Source: Chloroflexota bacterium
Lineage (GTDB): Bacteria; Chloroflexota; Anaerolineae; Promineifilales; Promineifilaceae
Assembly (NCBI GenBank): GCA_017993775.1
Contig: JAGOMA010000051.1
Location: 1 to 32,644 of the forward strand
Length of the DNA stretch: 32,644 bases
Reading direction: 5' to 3'
The position numbers and the translations under genes are program-made. The notes beneath the pieces are model-generated. The model was not told the origin of the DNA and ran no database searches. It worked only from the letters and a program-made list of their open reading frames with translations. Below, piece after piece: positions 1 to 7,663 of the stretch. How positions within the stretch are numbered: the stretch's first letter is position 1; the number at the start of each line of letters is the position of its first letter.

Positions 1-1268
1 TGGAAGAAATGCGCCATGTGGCGGCGGAGATGGAGCGGCAGGGCTTCGACCTGCCCCTGTTGATTGGCGGGGCGACGACTTCTAAGATACACACGGCCGT
101 TAAAATAGAACCCAACTACACGCGCGGTCCGGTCATCCACGTGGTGGATGCTTCCCGCGCCGTGGGCGTGGCGACGCAGCTGCTGGGTGACAGCGACGAT
201 TTAATCCACGATATCAAGGCCGAGTATGCGGTTCTGCGCGAGAAACATGGCAATCGGCGGGATAAGCAGCGGTTACGGCCGTTGGCCGATGCCCGCGCCC
301 ACAAATTCCAGGCCGACTGGGCCGGCTACCGGCCGCCCGCGCCCGCTTTCACCGGCGTCAAAGTATTCGACAATGTGGATTTGGCCGGTCTGCGCGACTA
401 CATAGACTGGTCGCCGTTCTTCACCGCCTGGGAGCTGGCGGGCAAATTCCCGCGCATTTTGGAGGACGAAGTGGTCGGCGAGACAGCCACGCAGCTTTAC
501 CAGGATGCGCTGGCGATGCTGGATTGCATCGTGGAAGAGAAGTGGCTGACGGCGAAGGCGGTGGTGGGGGTGTTCCCGGCGCATAGTGTGGGGGATGATA
601 TTGTTGTTTTTAATACAAAGGGACAAAGGGACAAAGGGACAGAGGTGTTGACGGTGGTGCATACGCTGCGGCAGCAGATGGAGAAACCGCCGGGGCGGCC
701 CAATTATGCTCTGGCCGATTTTATTGCGCCGCAAGAGACAGGGTTAGACGATTATTTGGGCTTTTTTGCCGTGACGGCCGGGTTGGGCGTGGATGAGAAG
801 GTGCGCGAGTTTGAAGCCGCCCACGACGACTATCACGCCATCCTGCTGAAGGCGCTGGCCGATCGGCTGGCGGAAGCGTTGGCCGAACAGATACACGGCC
901 GTGTCCGCCGCGAATTGTGGGGTTACGCGCCCGACGAAGCGCTGGCCAATGACGACCTGATAGCCGAGGCGTACCGGGGGATTCGCCCTGCGCCGGGCTA
1001 CCCGGCCTGTCCCGACCACACGGAGAAGGGCGAGTTGTTCTGCGTGCTGGACGCGCCGGACAATGCGGCCATGTCCCTGACGGAGAGTTTTGCCATGCGA
1101 CCGGCGGCCTCGGTGAGCGGCTATTATTTTGCCCACCCAGAGGCGCGTTACTTTGGCCTGGGCCGGATTGACCGTGATCAGGTAGCCGATTATGCCGCAC
1201 GCAAGGGCTGGGATATGGAAACGGCGGAAAAGTGGCTGGCGCCGAATCTGGGATATGACGGGGAATAA
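1..1268 (+). CDS. metH: Cobalamin-dependent methionine synthase, C-terminal part (5'-truncated by window)
   Basis: This is the last third of MetH, which transfers a methyl group from methyltetrahydrofolate via B12 to homocysteine. Reading is open from base 3, so the start lies upstream. What remains is the end of the B12-binding domain (LIGGATTSKIHTAVKI, then VVDASRA) followed by the complete AdoMet-binding reactivation domain. Visible family motifs are YIDWSPFFTAWEL, GRPNYALADFIAP, RRELWGYAPDE, GIRPAPGYPACPDHTEK and the MRPAASVSGYYF block. The full protein is normally about 1200 residues. A loop of the reactivation domain (around bases 612-645) is built from a tandem 8-bp repeat. The gene converges on the NUDIX-like gene with only 4 bases between stop codons. 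Identity is certain from the motifs. Confidence 0.97.
   Translation, partial: EEMRHVAAEMERQGFDLPLLIGGATTSKIHTAVKIEPNYTRGPVIHVVDASRAVGVATQLLGDSDDLIHDIKAEYAVLREKHGNRRDKQRLRPLADARAHKFQADWAGYRPPAPAFTGVKVFDNVDLAGLRDYIDWSPFFTAWELAGKFPRILEDEVVGETATQLYQDALAMLDCIVEEKWLTAKAVVGVFPAHSVGDDIVVFNTKGQRDKGTEVLTVVHTLRQQMEKPPGRPNYALADFIAPQETGLDDYLGFFAVTAGLGVDEKVREFEAAHDDYHAILLKALADRLAEALAEQIHGRVRRELWGYAPDEALANDDLIAEAYRGIRPAPGYPACPDHTEKGELFCVLDAPDNAAMSLTESFAMRPAASVSGYYFAHPEARYFGLGRIDRDQVADYAARKGWDMETAEKWLAPNLGYDGE
615..638 (+). repeat. Tandem 8-bp repeat (ACAAAGGG x3) inside metH
   Basis: Three perfect copies of ACAAAGGG lie head to tail (615-622, 623-630, 631-638), followed by a partial ACAG. They encode the loop TKGQRDKG between the VVFN strand and the TLRQQ helix of the reactivation domain. 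Because the unit is 8 bases, gain or loss of one copy would shift the metH frame, while three copies (24 bases) keep it. Confidence 0.9.
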
Positions 1269-1272
1269 TGAG

Positions 1273-1842
1273 TCATGATTGGCAGATGGAACGGCCGTAT
1301 TGCCAAACCCACAGATGACGCACGACGGGATCGCCGGTGAGTACGGCCGTGTTCTCCCGCCAAAACGCTTCGTCCGGCAGTCCATCTACCTCGGCGCGGA
1401 TTGAGTGAAAGGTGTATTCTGTTATCAGGCCGGGATAAGAAAGCGAGTTGGTGGTTTCCTGACGGCACTGGTGAGTATCGGGCAGAAAGGTAATTCTGCT
1501 TAACGGTAAGCCTAACTCTTCCTGAAGGCAGCGTGTGGCGGCCTCGAAGTAGGTTTCGCCGCGTTTGATTTTTTCGGAGGGTGGTTGGTTGCGGAAGCGG
1601 CGACGGCCGTTTTCCAATTCTTGTTCCGCCTCAATGAGAAGCTGTCGTTCGCGGCAGATCAAAATCTGCACAACCGCTACTTCCCGGCGAGGCGGATCAT
1701 CGTTGAAGTGAATTTCGCCGCTGGCGTATTCTTCCCAGAGATTATCGACGTTTTTAGCGTTGCCTTCACCCCAAAGATCGGTATCGATCTGACAGTTAGC
1801 CAGCCAACTTTGTAAATCATTAATGGAATGTAATTGGTTCAC
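1273..1842 (-). CDS. NUDIX-domain-like protein with degenerate Nudix box
   Basis: The 189-residue protein carries a Nudix-like helix-loop element, GETYFEAATRCLQEELGL, matching the second half of the consensus (GE-x7-RE-L-x-EE-x-G). The Arg-Glu pair is Arg-Cys here, and the upstream glycine at the Gx5E position is not present. It keeps the EE metal ligands. Strands before the box (VAVVQILICRERQLLIEAEQELENGRRRF) look like a normal Nudix core, so hydrolysis of a nucleoside diphosphate-linked substrate is plausible; the substrate cannot be read from sequence. The start is a GTG at 1842 without a good Shine-Dalgarno. It is convergent with metH and upstream of nothing obvious on its own strand. Confidence 0.7.
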   Translation of the reverse strand: MNQLHSINDLQSWLANCQIDTDLWGEGNAKNVDNLWEEYASGEIHFNDDPPRREVAVVQILICRERQLLIEAEQELENGRRRFRNQPPSEKIKRGETYFEAATRCLQEELGLPLSRITFLPDTHQCRQETTNSLSYPGLITEYTFHSIRAEVDGLPDEAFWRENTAVLTGDPVVRHLWVWQYGRSICQS

Positions 1843-1981
1843 GTAGTATGTTGTAGCCAGATGGGGCCGGTGTTAAGAGGGTGGGTGGGGAAACGGCCGT
1901 AAAGCTATTTTGAATTTGGATTTAGTGCGTATGATACCGCCAAACCCCGCGAATATTCAAATCGGCTGCGCGCTGGGTTCT

Positions 1982-3091
1982 TTATTTCACGAGGTACGCT
2001 TCATAGCGGGCCAGGTTGGCGGCAAAATTCTGGCGGCCTAATCCTAACCGCACATGCCCATCCCCATATCCCAGACAACTGCTGGGCAGCAATAAAATCC
2101 CCGCTTCCGCCGCCAATTGGTGGCAGTAATCCGTCGCCGATGGCACATGCAGGCCGACCAGAGCTACCGAACCGGCCTGCGGCGGCCGCCAAACAAACAA
2201 CTGCGGCCAGCGGCTGAAAAACGCCGCCGCTTCCGCCAGGTTTGCGGCTATGATGGCTCGATTACGGGCAATCAACTTTTCTTGCGCATCCAGAGCGACC
2301 TGGGCCAAAAATTCGCTGGGGGCCGGTGGACAGATGGTGGTGTAATGTTTCCAGTTGATGACGCTTTCGCGCAGGCGAGCATCGCGGATGAGCAGCCAGC
2401 CGGCGCGTAATCCGGGCAGGCCGTGAACTTTGGACAGGCCAGAAAGGACAATGGCGCGTTCATACAGCGTGGCGGCGGAAGGCAGCGTTTCCCGACCGGC
2501 GAGTTCCAGGCCGCGATACATCTCGTCGCAAAAAAGCCAGGCGTTGTGCCGTCGGGCGATGGCGATGATGGCCTGAAATTCCGCCGGGGTTGGCAGGAGG
2601 CCGGTGGGGTTATGGGGAAAATTGACGATGATCAACCGTGTCTGGTCGGTAACGAGTTCTTCCAGACGGTTCAGGTTGAGCTGCCAACGGCCGTTGCCCG
2701 CTTCCACTTCCCATTTGTCCACATTGCCGCTCACATGTGCGGCCAGATTGAGCAGCGAATCATACGCCGGGGTCAGCGCCACCACATGATCGCCTGGTTC
2801 CAGCAGTGTGTGCATGGCCAGGAAGATACCTTCTTCGGGCGCGGTCAGGACCACCACATTGTCGGCGTGGAGCGGGGGATATTGGGCGGCGATTTGGGCG
2901 CGCAGCGCCGGGCTGCCCTGGCTTTCGGTGTAGCCCAGGTGGAGATCGTGTAGGGAGGGGAACGGCCGTTCCGCCAACTCCAGCAGGTCGCCCACTGTCA
3001 TGCTCTCGCAATCGGACGAGCATAAGAGGTAGGGGGTGGTGAATTCATAAACGGCAAAAAATTGCTCGATAGAAAAAGGAGCGATATGCAT
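1982..3091 (-). CDS. Class I/II PLP-dependent aminotransferase
   Basis: A 369-residue fold-type I aminotransferase. Visible are the NFPHNPTG motif (157-164), the Asp that contacts the pyridine nitrogen in LFCDEMYRG (D189), the Schiff-base lysine in SGLSKVHGLPGLRAGW (K221) and a C-terminal VRLGLGR carboxylate-binding segment. The N-terminus (FAVYEFTTPYLLCSSDCES) is of the type seen in a subfamily of class I aminotransferases of mostly unassigned substrate. The start is supported by AAGGAGAG just upstream (3096-3103). It is the third gene after the STAND ATPase and radical SAM gene, 84 bases beyond the latter's stop; that gap has no ATG on the coding strand, so no hidden precursor peptide sits there. 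The amino donor and acceptor are not deducible. Confidence 0.9.
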   Translation of the reverse strand: MHIAPFSIEQFFAVYEFTTPYLLCSSDCESMTVGDLLELAERPFPSLHDLHLGYTESQGSPALRAQIAAQYPPLHADNVVVLTAPEEGIFLAMHTLLEPGDHVVALTPAYDSLLNLAAHVSGNVDKWEVEAGNGRWQLNLNRLEELVTDQTRLIIVNFPHNPTGLLPTPAEFQAIIAIARRHNAWLFCDEMYRGLELAGRETLPSAATLYERAIVLSGLSKVHGLPGLRAGWLLIRDARLRESVINWKHYTTICPPAPSEFLAQVALDAQEKLIARNRAIIAANLAEAAAFFSRWPQLFVWRPPQAGSVALVGLHVPSATDYCHQLAAEAGILLLPSSCLGYGDGHVRLGLGRQNFAANLARYEAYLVK

Positions 3092-3175
3092 TATGCTCTC
3101 CTTGACGTGGTGGTATTGAATTGGTTCAGCGTCCGCTAAGGTTACGCAACTGTTTGGCGGGGGTCAAATAAGCCG

Positions 3176-4660
3176 TTAGGGTTTTGGGTGCTGTAACAAA
3201 CGTAGCCCTTCCAGGCGAACAGCCTGTGGGTAGAGGGTTTTGTAGATATTGCAGTTGGGTGATTGGATGTCATAACGGCCGGTGGCGCGGTAGGTGGCCA
3301 GGGGGCAGCCGCCCGTGCACCAGTTTTGCCATTGGCAGTCGCGGCAGCCTTCCTTTTCGGCGGCGGGGAGGTTTTGGATGCCGATCTGGTCGGCGCGAAT
3401 TTGGGCCAGGGGATCTTCGGCCAGAACGGTGGTGATAGTTTGTTCCTGGTGCATCTGGCATTTGCTGACACGCCCTTGGTGGTCAAAAACCAGATAGCTG
3501 TGGCCGACGCCGCAGGTGCGTTGATGGGGCGTGGACAGATTGGCACGGTCTACCAGCGAGGCCAGCAGGCTGCGCTGCGGCAGGTCGGCTTCGATGGCGG
3601 CGAAGGCGGCCTCCATGCCGGCGATGATTTGCTCTTCTTCCAGGCGCAGGCTGGCGTGGCTGGCTGAGAGTTCGTTCTCGCGGTAAAAGTTGAGGCTGAA
3701 GGGTAGGTTGCGCTGCAAAATCCAGACCAGCAGGTCGGCCAATCCGGCGGCGCTGCGGCCGCTGACGGTGATGGAAATGTCGGGGATCAGGCCGAAGTTG
3801 AGGGCCAGGTCGATGCTGCGGGCGACATCGGCAAAGGAGCCACGGCCGTCGGCATAAGCGCGCTGGCTGTCGTGGGCTTCATCTAAGCCATCGAGGGAGA
3901 TCATCAATCGCAGCCCTAAGGCTTGCATGGCGGTAATGATGTCGGCGGTCAGGCGGGTTCCGTTGCTGAGAATGACGCCATCAAGAGACAGCCCGTGTTG
4001 TTGGGCCAGGGTTTGGGCGTATTGGTGCAGTTGGGCGACGAATGGGAAGCGAAGGAGTGGTTCGCCGCCGGCGTATTTGAGTTTGACGGTCTGGTAGCCG
4101 TGGGTAATGGCAGAGCGGAAAGTGCCTTCGAGGGCGGCACGGCCGTTTTCCCAGGAAAGGTCTTCCCGTTTGTGGGGCAGGTAGCAGTAGTCGCAGCGCA
4201 AGTTGCAGCGGTCGGTGATGTGCAGCCAGGCAGATAAGGTGGTTGCGGCTTCTTCGAGGGTTTGTTGGGGAGCGGTGGTGGGTACGAGCAGGCTGTGGGC
4301 GATGAATTGGTCTAGGGTGTTTTGCACGGCCGTTTCGCCCCAGGCGCGGCGCCAATCGGCGGGAATGTCGGCCAGGGGACGGGGTTGGGTGAAGTGACGG
4401 GCCAGGGCCAGGGCGCTGTCATTGATGACCACGCCGGTGATCTGGCTGCTGACGATGGCCTGGTATTGTTTGTTGACGGGAATTGTGGCGAAGGATTGGG
4501 TCAGGGCGTAGGGTGTGTGGGGAGGAACGGCCGTTGGCGTTTGTGTCAGCGGCACAGTGGCGACACAGGCGCAATCACATTGCCCCTCGCCGGTTTTAGC
4601 GATTACAACGTCGTGCAAAAAGATGGGTGGCTCCGATAGGACGTTTGTGGGTTTATTCAT
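3176..4660 (-). CDS. Radical SAM/SPASM enzyme with N-terminal PqqD-like segment
   Basis: A 494-residue protein with the radical SAM cluster motif CNLRCDYC (C152, C156, C159), followed by AGGEPLLR and SLDG core motifs. A C-terminal SPASM region follows with auxiliary-cluster cysteines (CGVGHSYLVFDHQGRVSKC, then CRDCQWQNWCTGGCP and a last Cys near the end). Residues about 60-127 (VVINDSALALARHF ... LLV) resemble the small winged-helix PqqD/RRE fold that grips peptide substrates. Before it lies a Cys-rich stretch, GQCDCACVAT (Cys 28, 30, 32), then a Thr/Pro-rich segment. SPASM enzymes of this layout modify peptides or proteins. The start codon overlaps the stop of the ATPase gene as ATGA, indicating translational coupling. 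The substrate is unknown. Confidence 0.88.
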   Translation of the reverse strand: MNKPTNVLSEPPIFLHDVVIAKTGEGQCDCACVATVPLTQTPTAVPPHTPYALTQSFATIPVNKQYQAIVSSQITGVVINDSALALARHFTQPRPLADIPADWRRAWGETAVQNTLDQFIAHSLLVPTTAPQQTLEEAATTLSAWLHITDRCNLRCDYCYLPHKREDLSWENGRAALEGTFRSAITHGYQTVKLKYAGGEPLLRFPFVAQLHQYAQTLAQQHGLSLDGVILSNGTRLTADIITAMQALGLRLMISLDGLDEAHDSQRAYADGRGSFADVARSIDLALNFGLIPDISITVSGRSAAGLADLLVWILQRNLPFSLNFYRENELSASHASLRLEEEQIIAGMEAAFAAIEADLPQRSLLASLVDRANLSTPHQRTCGVGHSYLVFDHQGRVSKCQMHQEQTITTVLAEDPLAQIRADQIGIQNLPAAEKEGCRDCQWQNWCTGGCPLATYRATGRYDIQSPNCNIYKTLYPQAVRLEGLRLLQHPKP

Positions 4661-7338
4661 AAGCTCTTTTCTTGCTGCCAGGTATAAAAACTGATGAGCG
4701 CTTCTGGTGATCTGGCGATGAGTTCTGGTTTTTGTTGCCAGAATTGGGCCAGATCATATCCCAGTTGTTGAATGTATTCGGGTTTGCCGCATTGGTGAAT
4801 GCGTTCATTGGTTATTCTTAGTTGGGCGCTCAGGTTATACGTTTCGTGGACTTCGTATAAAGCGATCAGGGGGAAACCTTCCTGATACGCTTCGCTGGCT
4901 ATGTCGTAACGGCCGTCTGCCAGCGCCAGATCGCCAATTTTTCTTAACGAAGAACCACGCAAACGATAAGCTTCTTCTCCTTTTCGCCCGGAATACATTT
5001 CTTCCATTTGCTCTTTAAACTCTTGCCATCTTGGATATTCCCCAAATTCCCAGGCCAGGTCTAGTAAGTCGGCAAAACTGCGAAGCGCATATTCGTATGC
5101 TCCTATTTTATAACTTAACTCCTGACACTGGAGAAAAAATTTACGTGATTTTCCCATCTCGCCCAAAGTCATGTAGATTTGCGCCTGGGTATGCAAGACA
5201 CGGGGCTGTAAATTGGAGGGGCCGTTTTGGGCGGCGTATGCCAGATCGGCAATGGCTTTGTCTATCTGGCCTTGGTGCAGGTAAATGGCTGCCCGGCCAG
5301 CGCGAACCGTGCTGATCCATTCGCGCACGTCCTCATCTTCAAAAATGGCCAGCGCTTTGGTGTAATAATTGTAGGCTTCGGGCCATTGGGAGTAGCGGCG
5401 GTAAATTTCGCCAAGTGTGCTGTAGGTGGCGGCAATCTGGCGTTTGTCGTCGATTTGTTTCCAGAGGCGCAGCGCGCCGTTGCAGTTGTCCAAGGCGGCC
5501 TGGCGGTTGCCTTTGAAGGCGTTCACATAGCCCATGTTGTTGAGAATGCGGGCTGTTTCGCGTTGGTCGTGGAGCTGCAAGCTGATCTGGTAGGCGAGCA
5601 GGTAATCGGTGATGGCCTGGGTGAAATCGCCCTGGTTGCGGTGGGCCCAACCACGGCCGTTTATGGCCAGCATGTGGCGGTCTGGCAAGTTGTGTTGCTG
5701 GCTCAAGCGGGCAGCCTCATCAAAATGGTTAATGCTGCCGGTCAGGTTGCCCAGGCGCACTTCCAGGTTAGCCAGTTGGATGAGGACGGTGATGCGTTGA
5801 GCCGGTTCCAGGTCTTCGGCCAGCAGATCGATGACCAGACTTTCGGCCTCCTGGTAATCGCCCCGGTCGAATAGATAGGCAATTCGCCGCCCATTGATGA
5901 TGTATTTTTGCTGCGGCAAGAAGTAGGCCTGATATTCGAGTACCTGTGTCAATAAGGTTTCGCGGAACAGAAGGTTGTAGGCGGCGGTGGCTTCGTCGAA
6001 CATCTGGGCAAAGGTTTGGATGCCTGCGCCCAGGTCGGTGAATAAGATGTGGTAGAGCTGCTGGCTTTTGAGCAGCCAGATGTCGCGCTCTAGCTTTTCG
6101 CGGATGATGAAGGTGTTGAGTTCTGATTGGGGGGATTGGGGGAGGGAAACGGCCGTTGCCTGGGCCATCAGTTGGTTTAACCGTTCGGTCAGGTTTTGCA
6201 CTTCTTGCTTGAGATACCCGGCGGCTGCCTGGCTGTCGTGGCGGCGGCGTTCGCGGTTCGGATCGTGTTCGGGCCAGATATGCTCGTTGACCATGCGTCT
6301 CATTTCGTCGTGGAGGGTGATACGGCCGTCGGGCAACGATTTGATATAGACATAGGTTTGAGCTTCCTCGAACAAGGCAACGGCCGTCTCCGGCGATAAC
6401 TTGAGCAGGACGACGATCATTGCGGCATCCAGCGGGTAAATGCGCGACATCACCAACGTCAGGCGATCCATTTGCGTGCGGATTTTGCCCAGATGGCTCA
6501 CAAGCTGTACTTCGAACAACGCTTGCTGCGTATACAATTCATCTGTGGAAAGTGCGCTCAACTCCACCAGAGCAGGTTCTTTTAGCCATGGCTGCGGCAA
6601 GGCGCGCGAAAGCCATTCCACCGCCAGATCAATCAAAATTGGCTTACCCTGAGAAAGCAGCAGCAACTTCTGGCAAAGCGCTTCGTCGAGATTGATCAGC
6701 AGCAGCTCTTGCTTTTTTTCTAGATACGCTGTGCCGGAATCCGGATCGAGAGCTTCCAGAATATTCAGGTGAATGTCGTCATTAAACTGGTTTTTTAGCG
6801 CCTCATAAAGCACATCCCCGTTCCGGCCCGCCAGCAAAAACACAGCATTTTGCGCCAGGGAAATGATGTTCTGCAAATGTCCCCAGGCTTCGCTGTTTTC
6901 GATATGGTCGGTTGTATCAAACAAGAGGACCACCCGTTGTTTTTCGGTAACCTGGTTGAAGCTGGCGACAAAGATTTGCCGCACGCGCTGTTGTTGTTGT
7001 TCCAGGGCATCAGCGCTGACGCCGGCTTCTTCCATTTTGCGCCAGTCTAATAGGCTGCGTAGATAGGGTTCGAATATATCCGGCGAGAGTCGTTCGGCGA
7101 TTTGGCGTTCAATGTTTTCCGGCAAAAACAGGGCCAGATCGTCGAAGTCGAGGATGGGTGCTGTCAGCAGGGATTGATTGGGTTTGTGCTGTTGGCAAAT
7201 TTCTTCCAGCAATCGGGTTTTGCCGATGCCGCCGGGACCGTGCAAGCAAATGACCTGGCGTGTGCCCCATTGTTGGATTACTCCGTCGATCTGGTTGAGT
7301 TCTGTGTGCCGCCCGATAAAAGGCATACGATGGAACAT
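4657..7338 (-). CDS. STAND-type ATPase with TPR repeats
   Basis: An 893-residue protein. An FIGRHTEL entry motif precedes the P-loop GPGGIGKT (34-41); a Walker-B-like strand VVLLFDTTD and an LLAGR sensor segment follow. The middle is helical, and from about residue 470 to 800 there are TPR-type helical pairs (for example LGNLTGSINHFDEAARLSQQ and KGNRQAALDNCNGALRLWKQ). This is the layout of signal-transducing STAND NTPases, which sense a ligand through the repeats and oligomerise. An ATG at 7344 directly abuts AGGAGG (7345-7350) with no spacing, whereas the in-frame ATG at 7338 has 6 bases, so I choose 7338. No nuclease, protease or other effector domain is visible; the effector role may lie with the coupled radical SAM and aminotransferase genes. 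Confidence 0.88.
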   Translation of the reverse strand: MFHRMPFIGRHTELNQIDGVIQQWGTRQVICLHGPGGIGKTRLLEEICQQHKPNQSLLTAPILDFDDLALFLPENIERQIAERLSPDIFEPYLRSLLDWRKMEEAGVSADALEQQQQRVRQIFVASFNQVTEKQRVVLLFDTTDHIENSEAWGHLQNIISLAQNAVFLLAGRNGDVLYEALKNQFNDDIHLNILEALDPDSGTAYLEKKQELLLINLDEALCQKLLLLSQGKPILIDLAVEWLSRALPQPWLKEPALVELSALSTDELYTQQALFEVQLVSHLGKIRTQMDRLTLVMSRIYPLDAAMIVVLLKLSPETAVALFEEAQTYVYIKSLPDGRITLHDEMRRMVNEHIWPEHDPNRERRRHDSQAAAGYLKQEVQNLTERLNQLMAQATAVSLPQSPQSELNTFIIREKLERDIWLLKSQQLYHILFTDLGAGIQTFAQMFDEATAAYNLLFRETLLTQVLEYQAYFLPQQKYIINGRRIAYLFDRGDYQEAESLVIDLLAEDLEPAQRITVLIQLANLEVRLGNLTGSINHFDEAARLSQQHNLPDRHMLAINGRGWAHRNQGDFTQAITDYLLAYQISLQLHDQRETARILNNMGYVNAFKGNRQAALDNCNGALRLWKQIDDKRQIAATYSTLGEIYRRYSQWPEAYNYYTKALAIFEDEDVREWISTVRAGRAAIYLHQGQIDKAIADLAYAAQNGPSNLQPRVLHTQAQIYMTLGEMGKSRKFFLQCQELSYKIGAYEYALRSFADLLDLAWEFGEYPRWQEFKEQMEEMYSGRKGEEAYRLRGSSLRKIGDLALADGRYDIASEAYQEGFPLIALYEVHETYNLSAQLRITNERIHQCGKPEYIQQLGYDLAQFWQQKPELIARSPEALISFYTWQQEKSL

Positions 7339-7344
7339 GGTCAT

Positions 7345-7350
7345 CCTCCT
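7345..7350 (-). promoter_or_regulatory. Shine-Dalgarno AGGAGG deciding the STAND ATPase start
   Basis: On the minus strand AGGAGG runs straight into ATGACCATG. The first ATG has zero spacing; the second (7336-7338) has six bases, the workable distance. The start at 7338 is therefore preferred. Confidence 0.75.
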
Positions 7351-7526
7351 GCGATGTCGTTATTTGCCTACGATACCTATCGAATTAACCCGCGAAATGA
7401 TCCTTTTGTCGACCATGGTTGAAAGTTCTGGTTCGATTTTGTTTGGCCGATTGGCATATGGTTTTTTTGCTGGGCGACTCTGGCAAAAGCCTACATGCCT
7501 GATTCGTCTTAATTGATGTTGGCCCG
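7345..7526. other. Intergenic region upstream of the STAND/radical SAM/aminotransferase operon
   Basis: About 180 bases between the operon start and the MITE-like element, AT-richer than the flanking genes. It should hold the operon promoter, but I could not identify a convincing -35/-10 pair. With the adjoining element (7527-7663) the gene-free stretch is about 315 bases. Confidence 0.5.
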
Positions 7527-7663
7527 CTAGCGGGCTGTCGGAAAAGTAGAATGGGATACACGGATGACACGGATTTACACCGATTTCTGGTGATTTATAC
7601 GTAAAAATCGGTCGAATCCATTCAATCCGTGTACCTGTCCTGAGTTCTCCGACAGGCTGCTAG
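7527..7663. mobile_element. MITE-like element, 137 bp, imperfect terminal inverted repeats
   Basis: The left end CTAGCGGGCTGTCGGA (7527-7542) and the right end, whose reverse complement is CTAGCAGCCTGTCGGA (7648-7663), match at 14 of 16 bases. The interior continues the dyad: TACACGGAT...CACCGATTT on the left pairs imperfectly with AAATCGGT...AATCCGTGTA on the right, so the element could fold into one long hairpin. It contains no gene. I see no clear target-site duplication. The right end overlaps the last codons of the upstream STAND gene and provides its TAG stop (7660-7662). Confidence 0.8.
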
